64,000 bases of DNA from Oxalobacter formigenes (GCF_002127965.1 NZ_CP018787.1:1-64000), one strand, 5' to 3'; positions 40,258 to 50,699 are shown, counted from the first letter of the stretch. Notes: generated by a model not told the origin, from the sequence alone. Numbers and translations: made by a program.

Positions 40258-41391
40258 TCAGACTTCCTCGATTTCGTAGAGTTTCCGGTATTGCCTCATC
40301 GCATACCGGTCTGTCATACCGGCAATATAGTCTGCGATTTTCCGCGCCTGCTCATATTTGTCGTTTGAATTGGCTCGATGTTCAGGCGCCAGCAACTGGG
40401 GCTCGGCCATAAAAATCGTGAACAACCGCTGGATAATACGGCGTGCCTTGCTGCTCATCCGGTTGACCTGATAATGGCGGTACAGGTTCTGGAAAAGAAA
40501 CTGTTTCAGCGAACGGGACTTTTCACCCATTTCATCTGAAAAAGCGATCAGCAACGGGGCATTCCGTACGTCAAGAATCGACTGTGGATCGACTTCTTCA
40601 ATCCGTTTCAATGACGTTTTCGTCAAATCGACGATCAGCGCTCCAATCATCCGGCGAATGGTTTCGTAAATCGCACGCCTTTCGTTAATTCCCGGCATCA
40701 GCTTCTGCACCTCGAACCAGTACTTTGCAAACAGATCGATTTCGGTCAGTTGCGCGACTGTCAGCAAACCGGAACGCAGCCCATCGTCGACATCGTGATT
40801 GTTATACGCGATTTCATCCGCGACATTAGCCAGTTGCGCTTCAAGTGACGGACGTTTGTCTTTCAGAAAACGCTCTCCGACATCGCCCAGTTTTGCGGCA
40901 TCTTCTTTAGAACAATGCTTTAAAATGCCTTCGCGAGTTTCGAACGTCAGGTTCAATCCGTCGAACGTGCCATAACGCTCTTCAAGTACGTCAACCACGC
41001 GAAGGCTCTGCAAATTATGTTCGAACCCGCCATACTCTTTCATGCATTCATTCAGGGCATCCTGCCCCGCGTGTCCGAAAGGAGTATGGCCCAGATCGTG
41101 AGCCAGCGAGATCGCTTCAGTCAAATCTTCATTCAAGCGGAGATTACGTGCCACCGAACGGCCAATCTGGGCCACTTCGATACTGTGGGTCAGACGTGTC
41201 CTGAACAGATCGCCCTCATGATTGACGAAAACCTGTGTTTTGTATTCCAGTCGCCGGAACGCCCCTGAATGGACAATCCGGTCGCGATCCCGCTGATATT
41301 CCGTCCGGGAGGAATCTTTCTGTTCTTCATAACGACGGCCCTTCGATAACCCCGGGTCACAGGCATACGCAGCCAATGGCAAAGAACTCAT
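40258..41391 (-). CDS. dgt: dGTPase-like HD-domain triphosphohydrolase
   Basis: A 377-residue HD-superfamily protein of the Dgt-like group, which removes triphosphate from deoxynucleotides. Metal-binding residues are seen in [25 protein letters not shown] and [17 protein letters not shown]. In beta- and gammaproteobacteria it commonly follows aroB, as here (27 bases downstream of the aroK-aroB gene). The true nucleotide preference of this shorter group is uncertain. Confidence 0.92.
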   Translation of the reverse strand: MSSLPLAAYACDPGLSKGRRYEEQKDSSRTEYQRDRDRIVHSGAFRRLEYKTQVFVNHEGDLFRTRLTHSIEVAQIGRSVARNLRLNEDLTEAISLAHDLGHTPFGHAGQDALNECMKEYGGFEHNLQSLRVVDVLEERYGTFDGLNLTFETREGILKHCSKEDAAKLGDVGERFLKDKRPSLEAQLANVADEIAYNNHDVDDGLRSGLLTVAQLTEIDLFAKYWFEVQKLMPGINERRAIYETIRRMIGALIVDLTKTSLKRIEEVDPQSILDVRNAPLLIAFSDEMGEKSRSLKQFLFQNLYRHYQVNRMSSKARRIIQRLFTIFMAEPQLLAPEHRANSNDKYEQARKIADYIAGMTDRYAMRQYRKLYEIEEV

Positions 41392-41418
41392 TCACTCTCC
41401 CACAACTATGACATCAAA

Positions 41419-43098
41419 TCATCTTTGAACGGTACAGGCTTTCAAAGTTTCAAGCAGCAGATTTTGCGGCACTCTGGTGACGAAAGCGCTACCTATTGAT
41501 TTTAGCAGAACGAACTGGATTTCACCGCCAACATTTTTCTTGTCCACTTCCATCAATCCGATCCAGCAGTCGTTTCCAAGGTCAGGAGCCACTGTCGGCA
41601 ATCCGGCCTTTTCGACCAGATTTCTGATACGGTCCCGGGATACCTCATCCAGAAGTCCCATCCGGCAAGAGAGATCGGCTGCCATAACCATACCGCACCC
41701 GACTGCCTCGCCGTGCAACCATTTCCCATAGCCGAGACCAGCTTCAATGGCATGCCCGAAGGTATGCCCGAAATTGAGAAGCGCCCTGATGCCACTTTCC
41801 CGCTCATCCTGACGAACGATATCGGCCTTGATCTCACACGAACGTTTAATGGCATACGCCAGCGCGACACTATCCCGGCCCAATAATTTTCCAATATTTC
41901 GCTCAATCCAGTCGAAAAATTTTGCATCAATGATGGGGCCATATTTGATGACCTCAGCCAGCCCGGCAGACAGTTCCTTGTCTGGCAGCGTATTCAATGT
42001 CGACGTGTCGGCCAGAACCGCTTCAGGCTGATAAAAGGCGCCGATCATGTTTTTGCCGAGAGGATGATTGATGCCGGTCTTGCCTCCGACGGAAGAATCC
42101 ACTTCTGCCAGCAGGGTTGTCGGCACCTGTACAAAGGGAACCCCTCTCATGAAACTGGCAGCCGCATAGCCTGTCATATCGCCAATGACACCGCCGCCTA
42201 ATGCAACCAGAGTCGTTTTCCTGTCGCATTTGTTTTCCATGAGAAAATCGAAAATCCTCATCAGACTTTCCCAGTTTTTTTCCTTTTCACCATCCGGCAA
42301 AACAATCGAAATGACTTCTTTGCCGGCTTCTTTGAGCGAAGCCGTCAATTTGTCGAGATAAAGCGGTGCTACTACGTCATTGGTAATGATCGCCAGGCGT
42401 TTTCCCTTAATCGTACGCGACAATAACTTCACGTCTTTCAAAAGTCCGGTTCCGATCTCAATAGGATAAGAGCGCTCGCCCAGATCGACTTTCAAGTGAG
42501 CACTGTTCGTTGATGTATTCATATTGTTCTTGTCATTCCGGTTTAAAGGCCGTTTTTTCTGCCTGTCGAAGGAATTCTTTTTCCTGTCCGGATTCGCCAG
42601 CTGATTCATGATCGTCTGGACCATGGCATGCACATTCGGGCGTCCGGTATCGATAATGATATCCGCCACTTCACTGTAAAACTTTTCCCGCTGCCGGGAC
42701 AGTTCCTCGATTTTCTGGCGCCTGTTTTCCGTCTGGAGCAGGGGGCGGCTTTTATCGTGCATCGTTCGCTGGAGGATATTGTTGACCGTGGCTCTCAAAT
42801 AAATGACCGTCCCCCGTGCTTTCAGGTTCTTCCTGTTTTCAGGATGAACGACAGCTCCGCCACCTGTTGCCAGGACGACACCTTTTTGAGAAGTCAAATC
42901 ATCAATCGTCTCGACTTCACGACGCCGGAAACTGTCTTCTCCCTCGATTTCGAAAATCCATGAAACTGTCGCCCCGGTTCTGGCCTCGATTTCATGATCG
43001 GAATCGACAAAGCGCATCCCCAGCTTTTTTGCCAGCAAACGTCCGACTGTCGTTTTCCCCGACCCCATCAGACCGACCAAAAAGATATTTTGTTGCAT
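41419..43098 (-). CDS. aroKB: fused shikimate kinase / 3-dehydroquinate synthase (AroK-AroB)
   Basis: A single 559-residue frame joining two shikimate-pathway enzymes. Residues 1-175 are shikimate kinase: Walker [12 protein letters not shown] (9-19), DSDHEIE (32-38) and ATGGGAVV. Residues about 176-195 form a basic Asn/Lys/Arg-rich linker. Residues about 195-559 are 3-dehydroquinate synthase: [19 protein letters not shown] (19 residues), [11 protein letters not shown], zinc ligands in [18 protein letters not shown] and WLHGEAVG. An internal ATG (42522, codon 193) lacks a good ribosome site, so a bifunctional polypeptide is likely. The two enzymes are separate in most relatives. Confidence 0.9.
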   Translation of the reverse strand: MQQNIFLVGLMGSGKTTVGRLLAKKLGMRFVDSDHEIEARTGATVSWIFEIEGEDSFRRREVETIDDLTSQKGVVLATGGGAVVHPENRKNLKARGTVIYLRATVNNILQRTMHDKSRPLLQTENRRQKIEELSRQREKFYSEVADIIIDTGRPNVHAMVQTIMNQLANPDRKKNSFDRQKKRPLNRNDKNNMNTSTNSAHLKVDLGERSYPIEIGTGLLKDVKLLSRTIKGKRLAIITNDVVAPLYLDKLTASLKEAGKEVISIVLPDGEKEKNWESLMRIFDFLMENKCDRKTTLVALGGGVIGDMTGYAAASFMRGVPFVQVPTTLLAEVDSSVGGKTGINHPLGKNMIGAFYQPEAVLADTSTLNTLPDKELSAGLAEVIKYGPIIDAKFFDWIERNIGKLLGRDSVALAYAIKRSCEIKADIVRQDERESGIRALLNFGHTFGHAIEAGLGYGKWLHGEAVGCGMVMAADLSCRMGLLDEVSRDRIRNLVEKAGLPTVAPDLGNDCWIGLMEVDKKNVGGEIQFVLLKSIGSAFVTRVPQNLLLETLKACTVQR

Positions 43099-43284
43099 AA
43101 GAAATATAATATGTCACCGTTACACTGCCGAATATATCAGATAAGAAGACAAGGAAGCCTTTTTCAGCGACAATTCTTTTCCTGTTACTGCAGTTCACAA
43201 TCAGAAACAGATACTTACAACTTTGTGTGCATAGAAACCCGGTTTAAAGGATAATGCGCATATTGCAATTTTTTGCTGGCTAGC

Positions 43285-45639
43285 ATGTTTACCAAAAATC
43301 AGACTCCATCCCCCGAGGATGGAAATCAATCCCGCAAAACGCTCATCAAACGTTTGTTGATCACCGGTGCCGCAATCGGAACGGGTATCGCATTGATCGG
43401 TGCGTTGATCATCATCTTGTCCATGGCCCTGATTTATCCGAATCTGCCGCCTATGGATCAGTTGACCGACTACCATCCGAAAATGCCGCTGCGCATTTAC
43501 ACTGCCGATCACGTTTTGATGGGTGAATTCGGTGAAGAACGCAGGAACCTTGTCCGCATCAATAAAGTCCCCGAGGTCATGAAAAAAGCCGTTCTGGCCA
43601 TCGAGGATGACCGTTTCTACCAGCATGGTGGCGTCGATTACATCGGTATTTTGCGGGCAGCGCTTCACAATCTCGTCAGCAGCAACCGTCAGGGCGCTTC
43701 AACGATTACACAACAGGTTGCCCGCAATTTCTTTTTGACCAGCGAACAGACCTTCAAACGTAAAATTTATGAAGTCCTTCTTGCCTGGAAAATCGAAAAG
43801 GCCCTGACCAAGGACCAGATCTTTGAAATTTATCTCAACCAGATTTATCTGGGACAGAGAGCTTTCGGCTTTGCAGCAGCAGCACAGGTTTATTTCGGCA
43901 AGCCACTTGAAGACATCACTCTGGCAGAAGCCGCCATGCTCGCCGGTTTGCCAAAAGCGCCGTCGGCAAATAACCCCATCACCAACCCGACCCGAGCCAA
44001 ACAGCGGCAACAATATATCCTGCTTCGCATGAAACAGCTGGGTTACATCACTGACCAGCAATACGAACAGGCCAAAAACGAATCGATCAAGGTCAAAACG
44101 AGCCGAAACGAATTCAACGTTCATGCCAAATACGTCGCTGAAATGGTCCGGATGATGGTGTATGACCAATACAAGGACGAAACCTATACCCGCGGCCTGA
44201 ATGTATACACGACGATCACCCAGAAAGATCAGGAAGCGGCCTATCAGGCAGTCCGTCGCGGCGTTCTCGACTATGACAGGCGGCATGGATACCGGGGACC
44301 GGAAGGCTCGATGGACATCCCGGCCAATGCCGAAGCCGTTGCAGATGCGATTGAAGACGAATTGTCCCGTTATCCGGACAGTGACGACCTGCTTGCCGCT
44401 GTCGTACTCGAAGCCTCGCCAAAACAGGTCAAGGCTGTCGTCTCGTCCGGTGAACAGATCACGATCACCGGCAATGGACTTAACTTCGCCGCTGCGGGTT
44501 TGAGTTCCAATGCTTCTGCCGGTAAACAGATCAAGCGCGGCTCCATTATCCGGGTCATAAAGGACAGCAACAATAACTGGAGCGTTTCCCAGATGCCACA
44601 GCTTGAAGCGGCATTCGTTTCCATGAATCCAAACGACGGCGCCATCAAATCGCTGGTCGGCGGTTTCGATTTCACGCAAAAGAAATTCAACCACGTAACA
44701 CAGGCATGGCGCCAGCCGGGTTCCTCTTTCAAACCGTTCATTTACTCTGCCGGTCTTGAAAAAGGTTTTGCTCCGGCCAGTATCATCAACGATTCACCAG
44801 TGTCCTTTGCAGGACAGGCAAGTGGACAATCGTGGGACCCGAAAAATTTCGATTCCCGTTATGAAGGCCCGATGACCATGAGGCGCGGCCTGATGAAATC
44901 CAAAAACATGATTTCGATCCGTATCCTGGACAAAATCGGCGCACAGTTCGGTCAGGAGCATGTCACCAAATTCGGATTCGACGCGGCAAAGAACCCGCCT
45001 TATCTGACTCTGGCATTGGGTGCGGGATCTGTCACTCCTCTGCAGATGGCGACAGCTTATTCCGTTTTCGCCAACGGCGGTTATCTGATCAAGCCTTACC
45101 TTATCTCCTATATCGCCGATTCGGATGGAAAAGTCCTGTCGCAGGCAAGACCGGAAAAAGCCGGAAATGAAGGCATCCGGGTCATCGACGCCCGCAATGC
45201 ATTCATTATGACGACCATGTTGAAAGACGTAGTCAGAGGCGGTACGGCAGCAAGAGCCAATTCACTCGGCCGATCCGATCTGGCCGGTAAAACCGGTACG
45301 ACGAATGACTCGGTCGATGCCTGGTTCGCCGGATATCAGCCCCAGCTCGTCGGCGTGGCATGGCTCGGTTTCGACCAGCCGAAAAATATGGGCGGTCACG
45401 AAACGGGTAGTGGTCTGGCTCTTCCTGTCTGGATCAATTACATGCAAAAGGCGCTTGCCGGCGTACCGGTTGAAGAAAGACCTGTCCCACCGGGAGTCGT
45501 TTTCGAAGGAGGTGATTGGTACTATGCGGAAATACCTTCAGGAAAAATCCTTACCAACGTCGGCGTAGGACAAAAAGATCTCGACAAAATGTATGAAACC
45601 GAAAATAACAGCGTCAAGGATGAAATTTTCGAAGACTGA
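43285..45639 (+). CDS. mrcA: penicillin-binding protein 1A (bifunctional peptidoglycan synthase)
   Basis: Inner-membrane enzyme that polymerises and cross-links peptidoglycan. I use ATG 43285 (784 residues); a TTG four codons earlier is possible. A membrane anchor lies at about 25-50. The GT51 domain has AIEDDRFYQHGGVD and GASTITQQVARN. The transpeptidase has SSFK in QPGSSFKPFIYSAG, SKN in LMKSKNMISI and KTGTTNDSVDAWF. It diverges from aroKB; pilMNOPQ, often between them, is absent. Confidence 0.96.
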   Translation: MFTKNQTPSPEDGNQSRKTLIKRLLITGAAIGTGIALIGALIIILSMALIYPNLPPMDQLTDYHPKMPLRIYTADHVLMGEFGEERRNLVRINKVPEVMKKAVLAIEDDRFYQHGGVDYIGILRAALHNLVSSNRQGASTITQQVARNFFLTSEQTFKRKIYEVLLAWKIEKALTKDQIFEIYLNQIYLGQRAFGFAAAAQVYFGKPLEDITLAEAAMLAGLPKAPSANNPITNPTRAKQRQQYILLRMKQLGYITDQQYEQAKNESIKVKTSRNEFNVHAKYVAEMVRMMVYDQYKDETYTRGLNVYTTITQKDQEAAYQAVRRGVLDYDRRHGYRGPEGSMDIPANAEAVADAIEDELSRYPDSDDLLAAVVLEASPKQVKAVVSSGEQITITGNGLNFAAAGLSSNASAGKQIKRGSIIRVIKDSNNNWSVSQMPQLEAAFVSMNPNDGAIKSLVGGFDFTQKKFNHVTQAWRQPGSSFKPFIYSAGLEKGFAPASIINDSPVSFAGQASGQSWDPKNFDSRYEGPMTMRRGLMKSKNMISIRILDKIGAQFGQEHVTKFGFDAAKNPPYLTLALGAGSVTPLQMATAYSVFANGGYLIKPYLISYIADSDGKVLSQARPEKAGNEGIRVIDARNAFIMTTMLKDVVRGGTAARANSLGRSDLAGKTGTTNDSVDAWFAGYQPQLVGVAWLGFDQPKNMGGHETGSGLALPVWINYMQKALAGVPVEERPVPPGVVFEGGDWYYAEIPSGKILTNVGVGQKDLDKMYETENNSVKDEIFED

Positions 45640-45666
45640 CGTGCCTGCGACAAAAAACTGACCAGA

Positions 45667-45704
45667 AAATGCCGGTTTTCCTTACATTCAGAAAACCGGC
45701 ATTT
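45667..45704 (+). terminator. hairpin terminator after mrcA
   Basis: A perfect 14-bp stem (AAATGCCGGTTTTC and complement) with a 10-base loop, ending in TTT but with a poor T-run. It probably ends mrcA transcription. Confidence 0.65.
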
Positions 45705-45777
45705 CAATCCCGACGAAACGTCGTGTTAAACTCTTTCATCAGCTGAATTCACCGGTTTCCGGCTACAGGATTATAAA

Positions 45778-46005
45778 ATGCATACTATTCGTTATTTGAA
45801 GGGCGGACTGGCAGCATCCTTGATGGTTTTGCTGTGCGGTACGCTTTCCGCCTGCGGACAGAAAGGTCCTTTGATCCTGCCCCCGTCAGAGGCGGAAAGG
45901 ATGCCTGTCACTCAACAGAACCTGCCAGAACCGGAAACAGACAAACCAGAGTCAGAAAGAGCTCCTTTGGGCATTCTTCCTGGCAGTGATCCGACATTAC
46001 CGTAA
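45778..46005 (+). CDS. lptM: small lipoprotein, LptM (YifL)-like
   Basis: A 75-residue secreted lipoprotein. The signal peptide (residues 1-25) ends in the lipobox LSAC, followed by the family motif GQKGPLILP. In E. coli LptM helps mature the LptD translocon for lipopolysaccharide. The rest is a Pro/Glu-rich disordered tail. It lies directly upstream of lysA (8 bases), the standard arrangement; cyaY, usually divergent next to it, is not here. Confidence 0.85.
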   Translation: MHTIRYLKGGLAASLMVLLCGTLSACGQKGPLILPPSEAERMPVTQQNLPEPETDKPESERAPLGILPGSDPTLP

Positions 46006-46013
46006 ACAATAAT

Positions 46014-47300
46014 ATGACACAGCATTTTTCCTATCAGGATGATACCCTGAACATAGACGGGATTTCCCTCAAAGAACTCGCCATTGAATATGGCACGCCT
46101 TTGTACGTCTATTCCAAAAAAGCGCTTGTCGAGAATTTCAGACAATACGCCGATACCTGCAAACGATTTGAATCGGACAAGATTCATTCTCTCGTCTGTT
46201 ACTCGGTCAAATCCAATTCCAATCTGGCCATTCTGAACATTCTGGGTCAGGAAGGCGCCGGATTCGACATTGTTTCCGGAGGCGAATTACAAAGAGTGAT
46301 TGCCGCGGGCTGCGATCCCCGTAAAGTCATTTTCTCCGGAGTCGGAAAAACCGCAAATGAAATCGGACTGGCATTAAAACACGACATTCACTGCTTCAAT
46401 ATCGAATCGTTCGCCGAACTGCACCGTATCAATCAGGTTGCACAGGAAATGGGCAAACAGGCGCGAGTCTCTTTCCGCGTCAACCCGAATGTCGACCCAA
46501 AGACGCATCCTTACATTTCAACCGGACTGAAAGAAAACAAATTCGGCATTCCATATGAAGAAGCGCTTGCCTGCTACAAGGCGGCCGCTTCCATGACGAA
46601 TATCGACGTTACCGGTATCGACTGCCATATCGGCTCACAATTGCTCGACGATGCCCCATTGCTGGAAGCACTGGACAAATTATTGCATCTGGTCGATCAG
46701 CTCTCCGAAGAGGGCATTACCCTGAAACATATTGACATCGGTGGCGGCATCGGCATCACATACGACGATGAAAAACCGGTTGCCATATCGGATTACCTGA
46801 CACGACTTTTCACCCGGGTAGAAAACTGGAGAAAACAAAAACATCCGGACCAGTCGATTGGTCTGATGTTCGAACCGGGGCGTTCCATTTCCGGAAATGC
46901 CGGATTGCTTCTGACACAGGTTCAATATCTGAAAACCAATTCCGACAAGAACTTTGCCATTGTGGATGCGGCCATGAACGATCTGATGCGCCCATCCCTG
47001 TATGAAGCCTGGCACAAAGTACTTCCGGTATCCAACCGCAAGGGAGAAGCGACTTCATACGATATCGTCGGTCCGGTATGCGAATCGGGTGACTGGCTGG
47101 CCAAACAGCGGGAACTTGTCATACAGGCGGACGACATTCTCGCCATCATGAGTGCCGGCGCATATGGCATGGCCATGGCGTCCAATTATAATACCCGTGG
47201 CCGTGCAGCTGAAGTACTGGTCGACAACGGCAATGCCTATTTGATTCGTCGCCGCGAAACGCCTGAAGAATTGTTCGCGCTTGAAAGCGTTTTGCCCTGA
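46014..47300 (+). CDS. lysA: diaminopimelate decarboxylase
   Basis: PLP enzyme making lysine from meso-diaminopimelate; 428 residues. The PLP lysine is in CYSVKSNSNLAIL near residue 64. HIGSQL, GGGIGI and FEPGRSI follow, and CESGDWLAKQR carries the active-site cysteine near the C-terminus. It is probably co-transcribed with lptM and is followed by engB after 39 bases. Confidence 0.97.
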   Translation: MTQHFSYQDDTLNIDGISLKELAIEYGTPLYVYSKKALVENFRQYADTCKRFESDKIHSLVCYSVKSNSNLAILNILGQEGAGFDIVSGGELQRVIAAGCDPRKVIFSGVGKTANEIGLALKHDIHCFNIESFAELHRINQVAQEMGKQARVSFRVNPNVDPKTHPYISTGLKENKFGIPYEEALACYKAAASMTNIDVTGIDCHIGSQLLDDAPLLEALDKLLHLVDQLSEEGITLKHIDIGGGIGITYDDEKPVAISDYLTRLFTRVENWRKQKHPDQSIGLMFEPGRSISGNAGLLLTQVQYLKTNSDKNFAIVDAAMNDLMRPSLYEAWHKVLPVSNRKGEATSYDIVGPVCESGDWLAKQRELVIQADDILAIMSAGAYGMAMASNYNTRGRAAEVLVDNGNAYLIRRRETPEELFALESVLP

Positions 47301-47339
47301 CCATAATCCCCTTCATCCAAAAGCAACCGGGAACGTATC

Positions 47340-48035
47340 ATGTCCAAATTATGGCAAGCCAGATTTTACAAAACGGTGAATCATTTGCGTGATTTGCCGA
47401 AACTGGACGTTCCTGAAGTCGCTTTCGTGGGCCGTTCCAATGCGGGAAAATCGTCGGCCATCAATACTCTCTGCAATCAGAAAAGCCTGGCTTTCGCTTC
47501 CAAAACACCTGGCAGGACCCAGCACATCAATTTTTTTTCCATCGGTGGCGCACATGTCGGCCAGCACCGGCACGATCCTGTCAGGGAAAGCGAAATCGAC
47601 ATGTTTCTGGTCGATTTGCCCGGATACGGTTTTGCACAGGTTTCCGGCTCGGCCAAGGAGCACTGGCAAAAGCTTTTGAGCGACTATCTGATTCATCGGC
47701 AACAATTGACAGGCCTTGTGCTCGTCATGGATGCAAGACACCCTTTCCAGCCGCTCGACGTCCAGCTTCTCGAATGGTTTGCCGTCACCGGGAAACCCGT
47801 TCATTGTCTCCTGACAAAAGCGGACAAACTGAATCGCAGTGAATCCACGAATGCCCTGAAACAGGTCGACACTATCCTGAAAAGCTATGTCGATGAAGAA
47901 GGGAATCCGTTTCCGTTCACCGCACAACTTTTTTCTTCGACAAAGCGAATCGGCATCAAGGAAGCGACAGACACTATCTTGCAACTTGCAGGCGGAAACG
48001 AGCCCCCTGACACGCCCGATCTGCCGGAACAATAA
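47340..48035 (+). CDS. engB: ribosome biogenesis GTP-binding protein EngB/YsxC
   Basis: TRAFAC-class GTPase needed for late 50S assembly; 231 residues. G1 is [11 protein letters not shown] near residue 32, G3 is VDLPGYGFA and G4 is LTKADKLN. An insertion between the switch regions (around [11 protein letters not shown]) is longer than in E. coli. In many betaproteobacteria cytochrome-c genes precede and hemB follows; here lysA and a kinase-like gene flank it. Confidence 0.95.
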   Translation: MSKLWQARFYKTVNHLRDLPKLDVPEVAFVGRSNAGKSSAINTLCNQKSLAFASKTPGRTQHINFFSIGGAHVGQHRHDPVRESEIDMFLVDLPGYGFAQVSGSAKEHWQKLLSDYLIHRQQLTGLVLVMDARHPFQPLDVQLLEWFAVTGKPVHCLLTKADKLNRSESTNALKQVDTILKSYVDEEGNPFPFTAQLFSSTKRIGIKEATDTILQLAGGNEPPDTPDLPEQ

Positions 48036-48100
48036 TTTGCCCTCTTCAAACACTTTAGTTGCATAATATTGCTTATTTTCAAGCGCGTATCGGGTGTATC

Positions 48101-48739
48101 TTGAACAATCCTGTCTTTAACGTGAACCGGCAAATTTCATATTTGTATGAAGTTCTCCGCAAATCCATCCATCTGAGTTCTCTCTGGATGGTGGTTTTCA
48201 TCGGTGTTTTTCCAGCCGTTTTGAACATCCTTCTGTTCTCGTTCCTTCTTTTCGCCATCTGCTTCATCGAATACGGCAACCACAAGAAATGGCCTCTGTT
48301 TGCCGAAACTTACGGCAGACTGTTCAACAGGATATTGCGTGAACAGGAGACACAGGAAAAATTCAGGTTCAGCGGCGCCCCCTATGTTATTGCCGCCGCC
48401 TTGATGGTAACGATCCTGTTTTCGGATGTCGTCGCCATGACAGCCCTTTCCACCATGCTGGTCGGCGATACGGCTGCAGCATTGATCGGCCGGAAATACG
48501 GAAAACGCAAAATCAACCAGAACAGGAAAAGTGTCGAGGGAAGCCTTGCCTTCTGGATCACCTCTTTTTTCATCCTGCTCTTTTTCGGACTGCTCTACAG
48601 CCAGCCCATCTGGTTCTATATGTATGGCATTCTGGGCATAACCGCTGCGATGTTTGCCGAAATTTACGAAAACCGTATCCGGATCGACGACAATTTCTCC
48701 ATCCCGCTTGTCATGGGACTGTTTCTCAGTCTGGCCTGA
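48101..48739 (+). CDS. membrane polyprenol/diacylglycerol kinase-like protein (SEC59/DGK1 type)
   Basis: A hydrophobic protein of about 212 residues with six or so membrane helices. The family-like motif GDTAAALIGRKYGKRKI follows a DVVAMTALSTMLV helix, as in CTP-dependent dolichol and diacylglycerol kinases and related cytidylyltransferases; RKSIHLSS near the N-terminus is also typical. The start is uncertain: TTG 48101 and TTG 48059 are options, and no ATG lies in a sensible place. The substrate is unknown. It converges with cutA with 23 bases between. Confidence 0.7.
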   Translation: MNNPVFNVNRQISYLYEVLRKSIHLSSLWMVVFIGVFPAVLNILLFSFLLFAICFIEYGNHKKWPLFAETYGRLFNRILREQETQEKFRFSGAPYVIAAALMVTILFSDVVAMTALSTMLVGDTAAALIGRKYGKRKINQNRKSVEGSLAFWITSFFILLFFGLLYSQPIWFYMYGILGITAAMFAEIYENRIRIDDNFSIPLVMGLFLSLA

Positions 48740-48762
48740 CGAGACCGGGAACTTGCCATTTA

Positions 48763-49080
48763 CTACTCTGTTTCAGAGACAATCCAGTCGAGATAGGGTT
48801 TCAGGCCATTATCCAGTTCGACTGCCACGATTTCCGGTACATCGTAAGGATGAAGAGAAACAATCAATTCTTCAATAGCGGAATAATTTTCCCTGACCGT
48901 TTTGATGGTCAGTGCAAGCTCCATCGCCTCTTCAATCACACCCTGCCAGCGATAAATCGATTGGACAGGTGAACCGAAACTGACACATGCCGCCAAACGG
49001 TTTTCGACCAGTTTTCGTCCAATTGCGACAGCGGTATCCTTGTCCGGAACCGTGCAATAGATAAAAATCGCCTGCTTCAT
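48763..49080 (-). CDS. cutA: divalent-cation tolerance protein CutA
   Basis: A 105-residue trimeric ferredoxin-fold protein linked to metal tolerance in E. coli, though its biochemical function is unclear. I start at MKQAIFIYCTVPD (49080), downstream of AAAGG; a longer frame adds five residues. Motifs ENRLAACVS, SIYRWQG and HPYDVPEIVAV are characteristic. It follows the ribosomal cluster's terminator. The neighbour dsbD, frequent in relatives, is absent. Confidence 0.94.
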   Translation of the reverse strand: MKQAIFIYCTVPDKDTAVAIGRKLVENRLAACVSFGSPVQSIYRWQGVIEEAMELALTIKTVRENYSAIEELIVSLHPYDVPEIVAVELDNGLKPYLDWIVSETE

Positions 49081-49136
49081 GCCTTTACCTTTCAAATATG
49101 AGCATGCCTTTAATCATACCTGTTTTTTCTGGCAAT

Positions 49137-49164
49137 AAAAAAGGCCGGTAATACCGGCCTTTTT
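49137..49164 (-). terminator. intrinsic terminator at the end of the ribosomal super-operon
   Basis: GGCCGGT, loop AAT, ACCGGCC with A/T runs on both sides. On the minus strand it follows rplQ after 24 bases and ends the alpha operon. Confidence 0.9.
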
Positions 49165-49188
49165 GAAGCTCTTTGAAACAGCAAGCTA

Positions 49189-49581
49189 TTATTTTGCTGC
49201 TTCAGCCTTTTCTTCTGGCTGTTCTGGTCTGTCGAGCAGTTCGACATATGCCATAGGCGCATTGTCACCAACACGGAAACCCATTTTCAGGATACGCAGA
49301 TAGCCACCGTTACGGTTGGCGAATCTTGGTCCCAATTCATTAAACAGCTTGACGACGATTTCACGATCACGCAGTCTGTTGAAAGCCAGACGTTTGTTGG
49401 CGACGGAATCGATCTTGCCCAGAGTAATGATGGGTTCAACGACACGACGCAATTCTTTTGCTTTCGGCAGAGTGGTTTTGATCGCTTCATGACGCAGCAG
49501 GGATACGGTCATGTTGCGGAGCATTGCGAGACGGTGAGACGAAGTTCTGTTTAATTTTCTTAAACCATGACGATGACGCAT
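49189..49581 (-). CDS. rplQ: 50S ribosomal protein L17
   Basis: Large-subunit protein of 130 residues, recognised by [20 protein letters not shown] (20 residues) and the IITLGK segment. It ends in an acidic/Ala-rich tail (EEKAEAAK). It is the last gene of the alpha operon, 73 bases after rpoA and just before the terminator. Confidence 0.97.
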   Translation of the reverse strand: MRHRHGLRKLNRTSSHRLAMLRNMTVSLLRHEAIKTTLPKAKELRRVVEPIITLGKIDSVANKRLAFNRLRDREIVVKLFNELGPRFANRNGGYLRILKMGFRVGDNAPMAYVELLDRPEQPEEKAEAAK

Positions 49582-49654
49582 GATGTTTTCCTTTTAAATC
49601 TTGTCAATCCGGCTCTTCTATCAGTTGTGACTGCGGGCCGGTTTTATTAAAAAA

Positions 49655-50632
49655 TTATTTTTCGAATCCGGCTGGTGGCCAGTTATCCAGACGCATGCCC
49701 AAAGTCAGGCCACGGGATGCCAGCACTTCCTTGATTTCATTCAGGGATTTACGACCCAGATTCGGTGTTTTCAGCAATTCATTTTCACTGCGTTGAATCA
49801 GATCGCCAATATAGTTGATGTTTTCCGCTTTCAGGCAGTTGGCCGAACGGACAGTCAATTCAAGATCGTCAACCGGACGCAACAGGATTGGATCAACAGC
49901 CGGAACCTGTGTCAGCGCTTCGGAAGTCGTTTCGGTTCCTTCCAGAGCAGCGAAAACGCTCAACTGGTCAACAAGGATACGGGCAGACTGGCGAATGGCT
50001 TCTTCAGCCGAAATGACACCATTGGTTTCGATATTGATAATCAGCTTGTCCAGATCGGTACGTTGTTCGACACGAGCGGATTCAACAGCATAGGAAACAC
50101 GGCGGACAGGTGAGAAAGAAGCGTCCAGAATAATGCGGCCAATGGTTTTGTTCGCATCTTCAGACAGTCTTCTGACATTACCAGGGACGTAACCGCGACC
50201 TTTTTCAACCTTGATCTGCATATCCAGCTTGCCGTTGTCGGTCAGGTTGGCGATGACATGTTCAGGGTTGATGATTTCAACGTCATGTGGCAATTCGATA
50301 TCGGATGCCAGAACGACGCCTGCGCCCGATTTTTTCAACGTCAATGTAATTGAATCACGATTGTGCAACTTGAATACAACCCCCTTCAGGTTCAGGAGAA
50401 GATCGACAACGTCTTCCTGAACGCCATCCAGGGTGGAATATTCATGGACGACACCGGCAATGGTAACTTCAGTTGGAGCATAGCCAACCATGGAAGACAG
50501 CAATACGCGTCTCAAGGCATTGCCCAGTGTGTGTCCATAACCGCGTTCGAACGGTTCCATTTCAACGACAGAACGGCCCGCTCCGAGCGATTCTACGTTG
50601 ATGATACGCGGTTTCAGAAAAGTGTTTTGCAT
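49655..50632 (-). CDS. rpoA: DNA-directed RNA polymerase alpha subunit
   Basis: 325 residues. The N-terminal domain (about 1-235) dimerises and nucleates polymerase assembly, with [19 protein letters not shown] (19 residues). The C-terminal domain (about 250-325) has [18 protein letters not shown] (18 residues) and [11 protein letters not shown], the residues that contact UP-element DNA; a likely UP element precedes the rRNA promoter at 814-850. It sits between rpsD and rplQ in the alpha operon. Confidence 0.98.
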   Translation of the reverse strand: MQNTFLKPRIINVESLGAGRSVVEMEPFERGYGHTLGNALRRVLLSSMVGYAPTEVTIAGVVHEYSTLDGVQEDVVDLLLNLKGVVFKLHNRDSITLTLKKSGAGVVLASDIELPHDVEIINPEHVIANLTDNGKLDMQIKVEKGRGYVPGNVRRLSEDANKTIGRIILDASFSPVRRVSYAVESARVEQRTDLDKLIINIETNGVISAEEAIRQSARILVDQLSVFAALEGTETTSEALTQVPAVDPILLRPVDDLELTVRSANCLKAENINYIGDLIQRSENELLKTPNLGRKSLNEIKEVLASRGLTLGMRLDNWPPAGFEK

Positions 50633-50699
50633 AATTTGTCCTTTTCAATACCCTTGGCTCGTTACACCAATAAGGCTGATGGTACGGATAATGCCGAAA

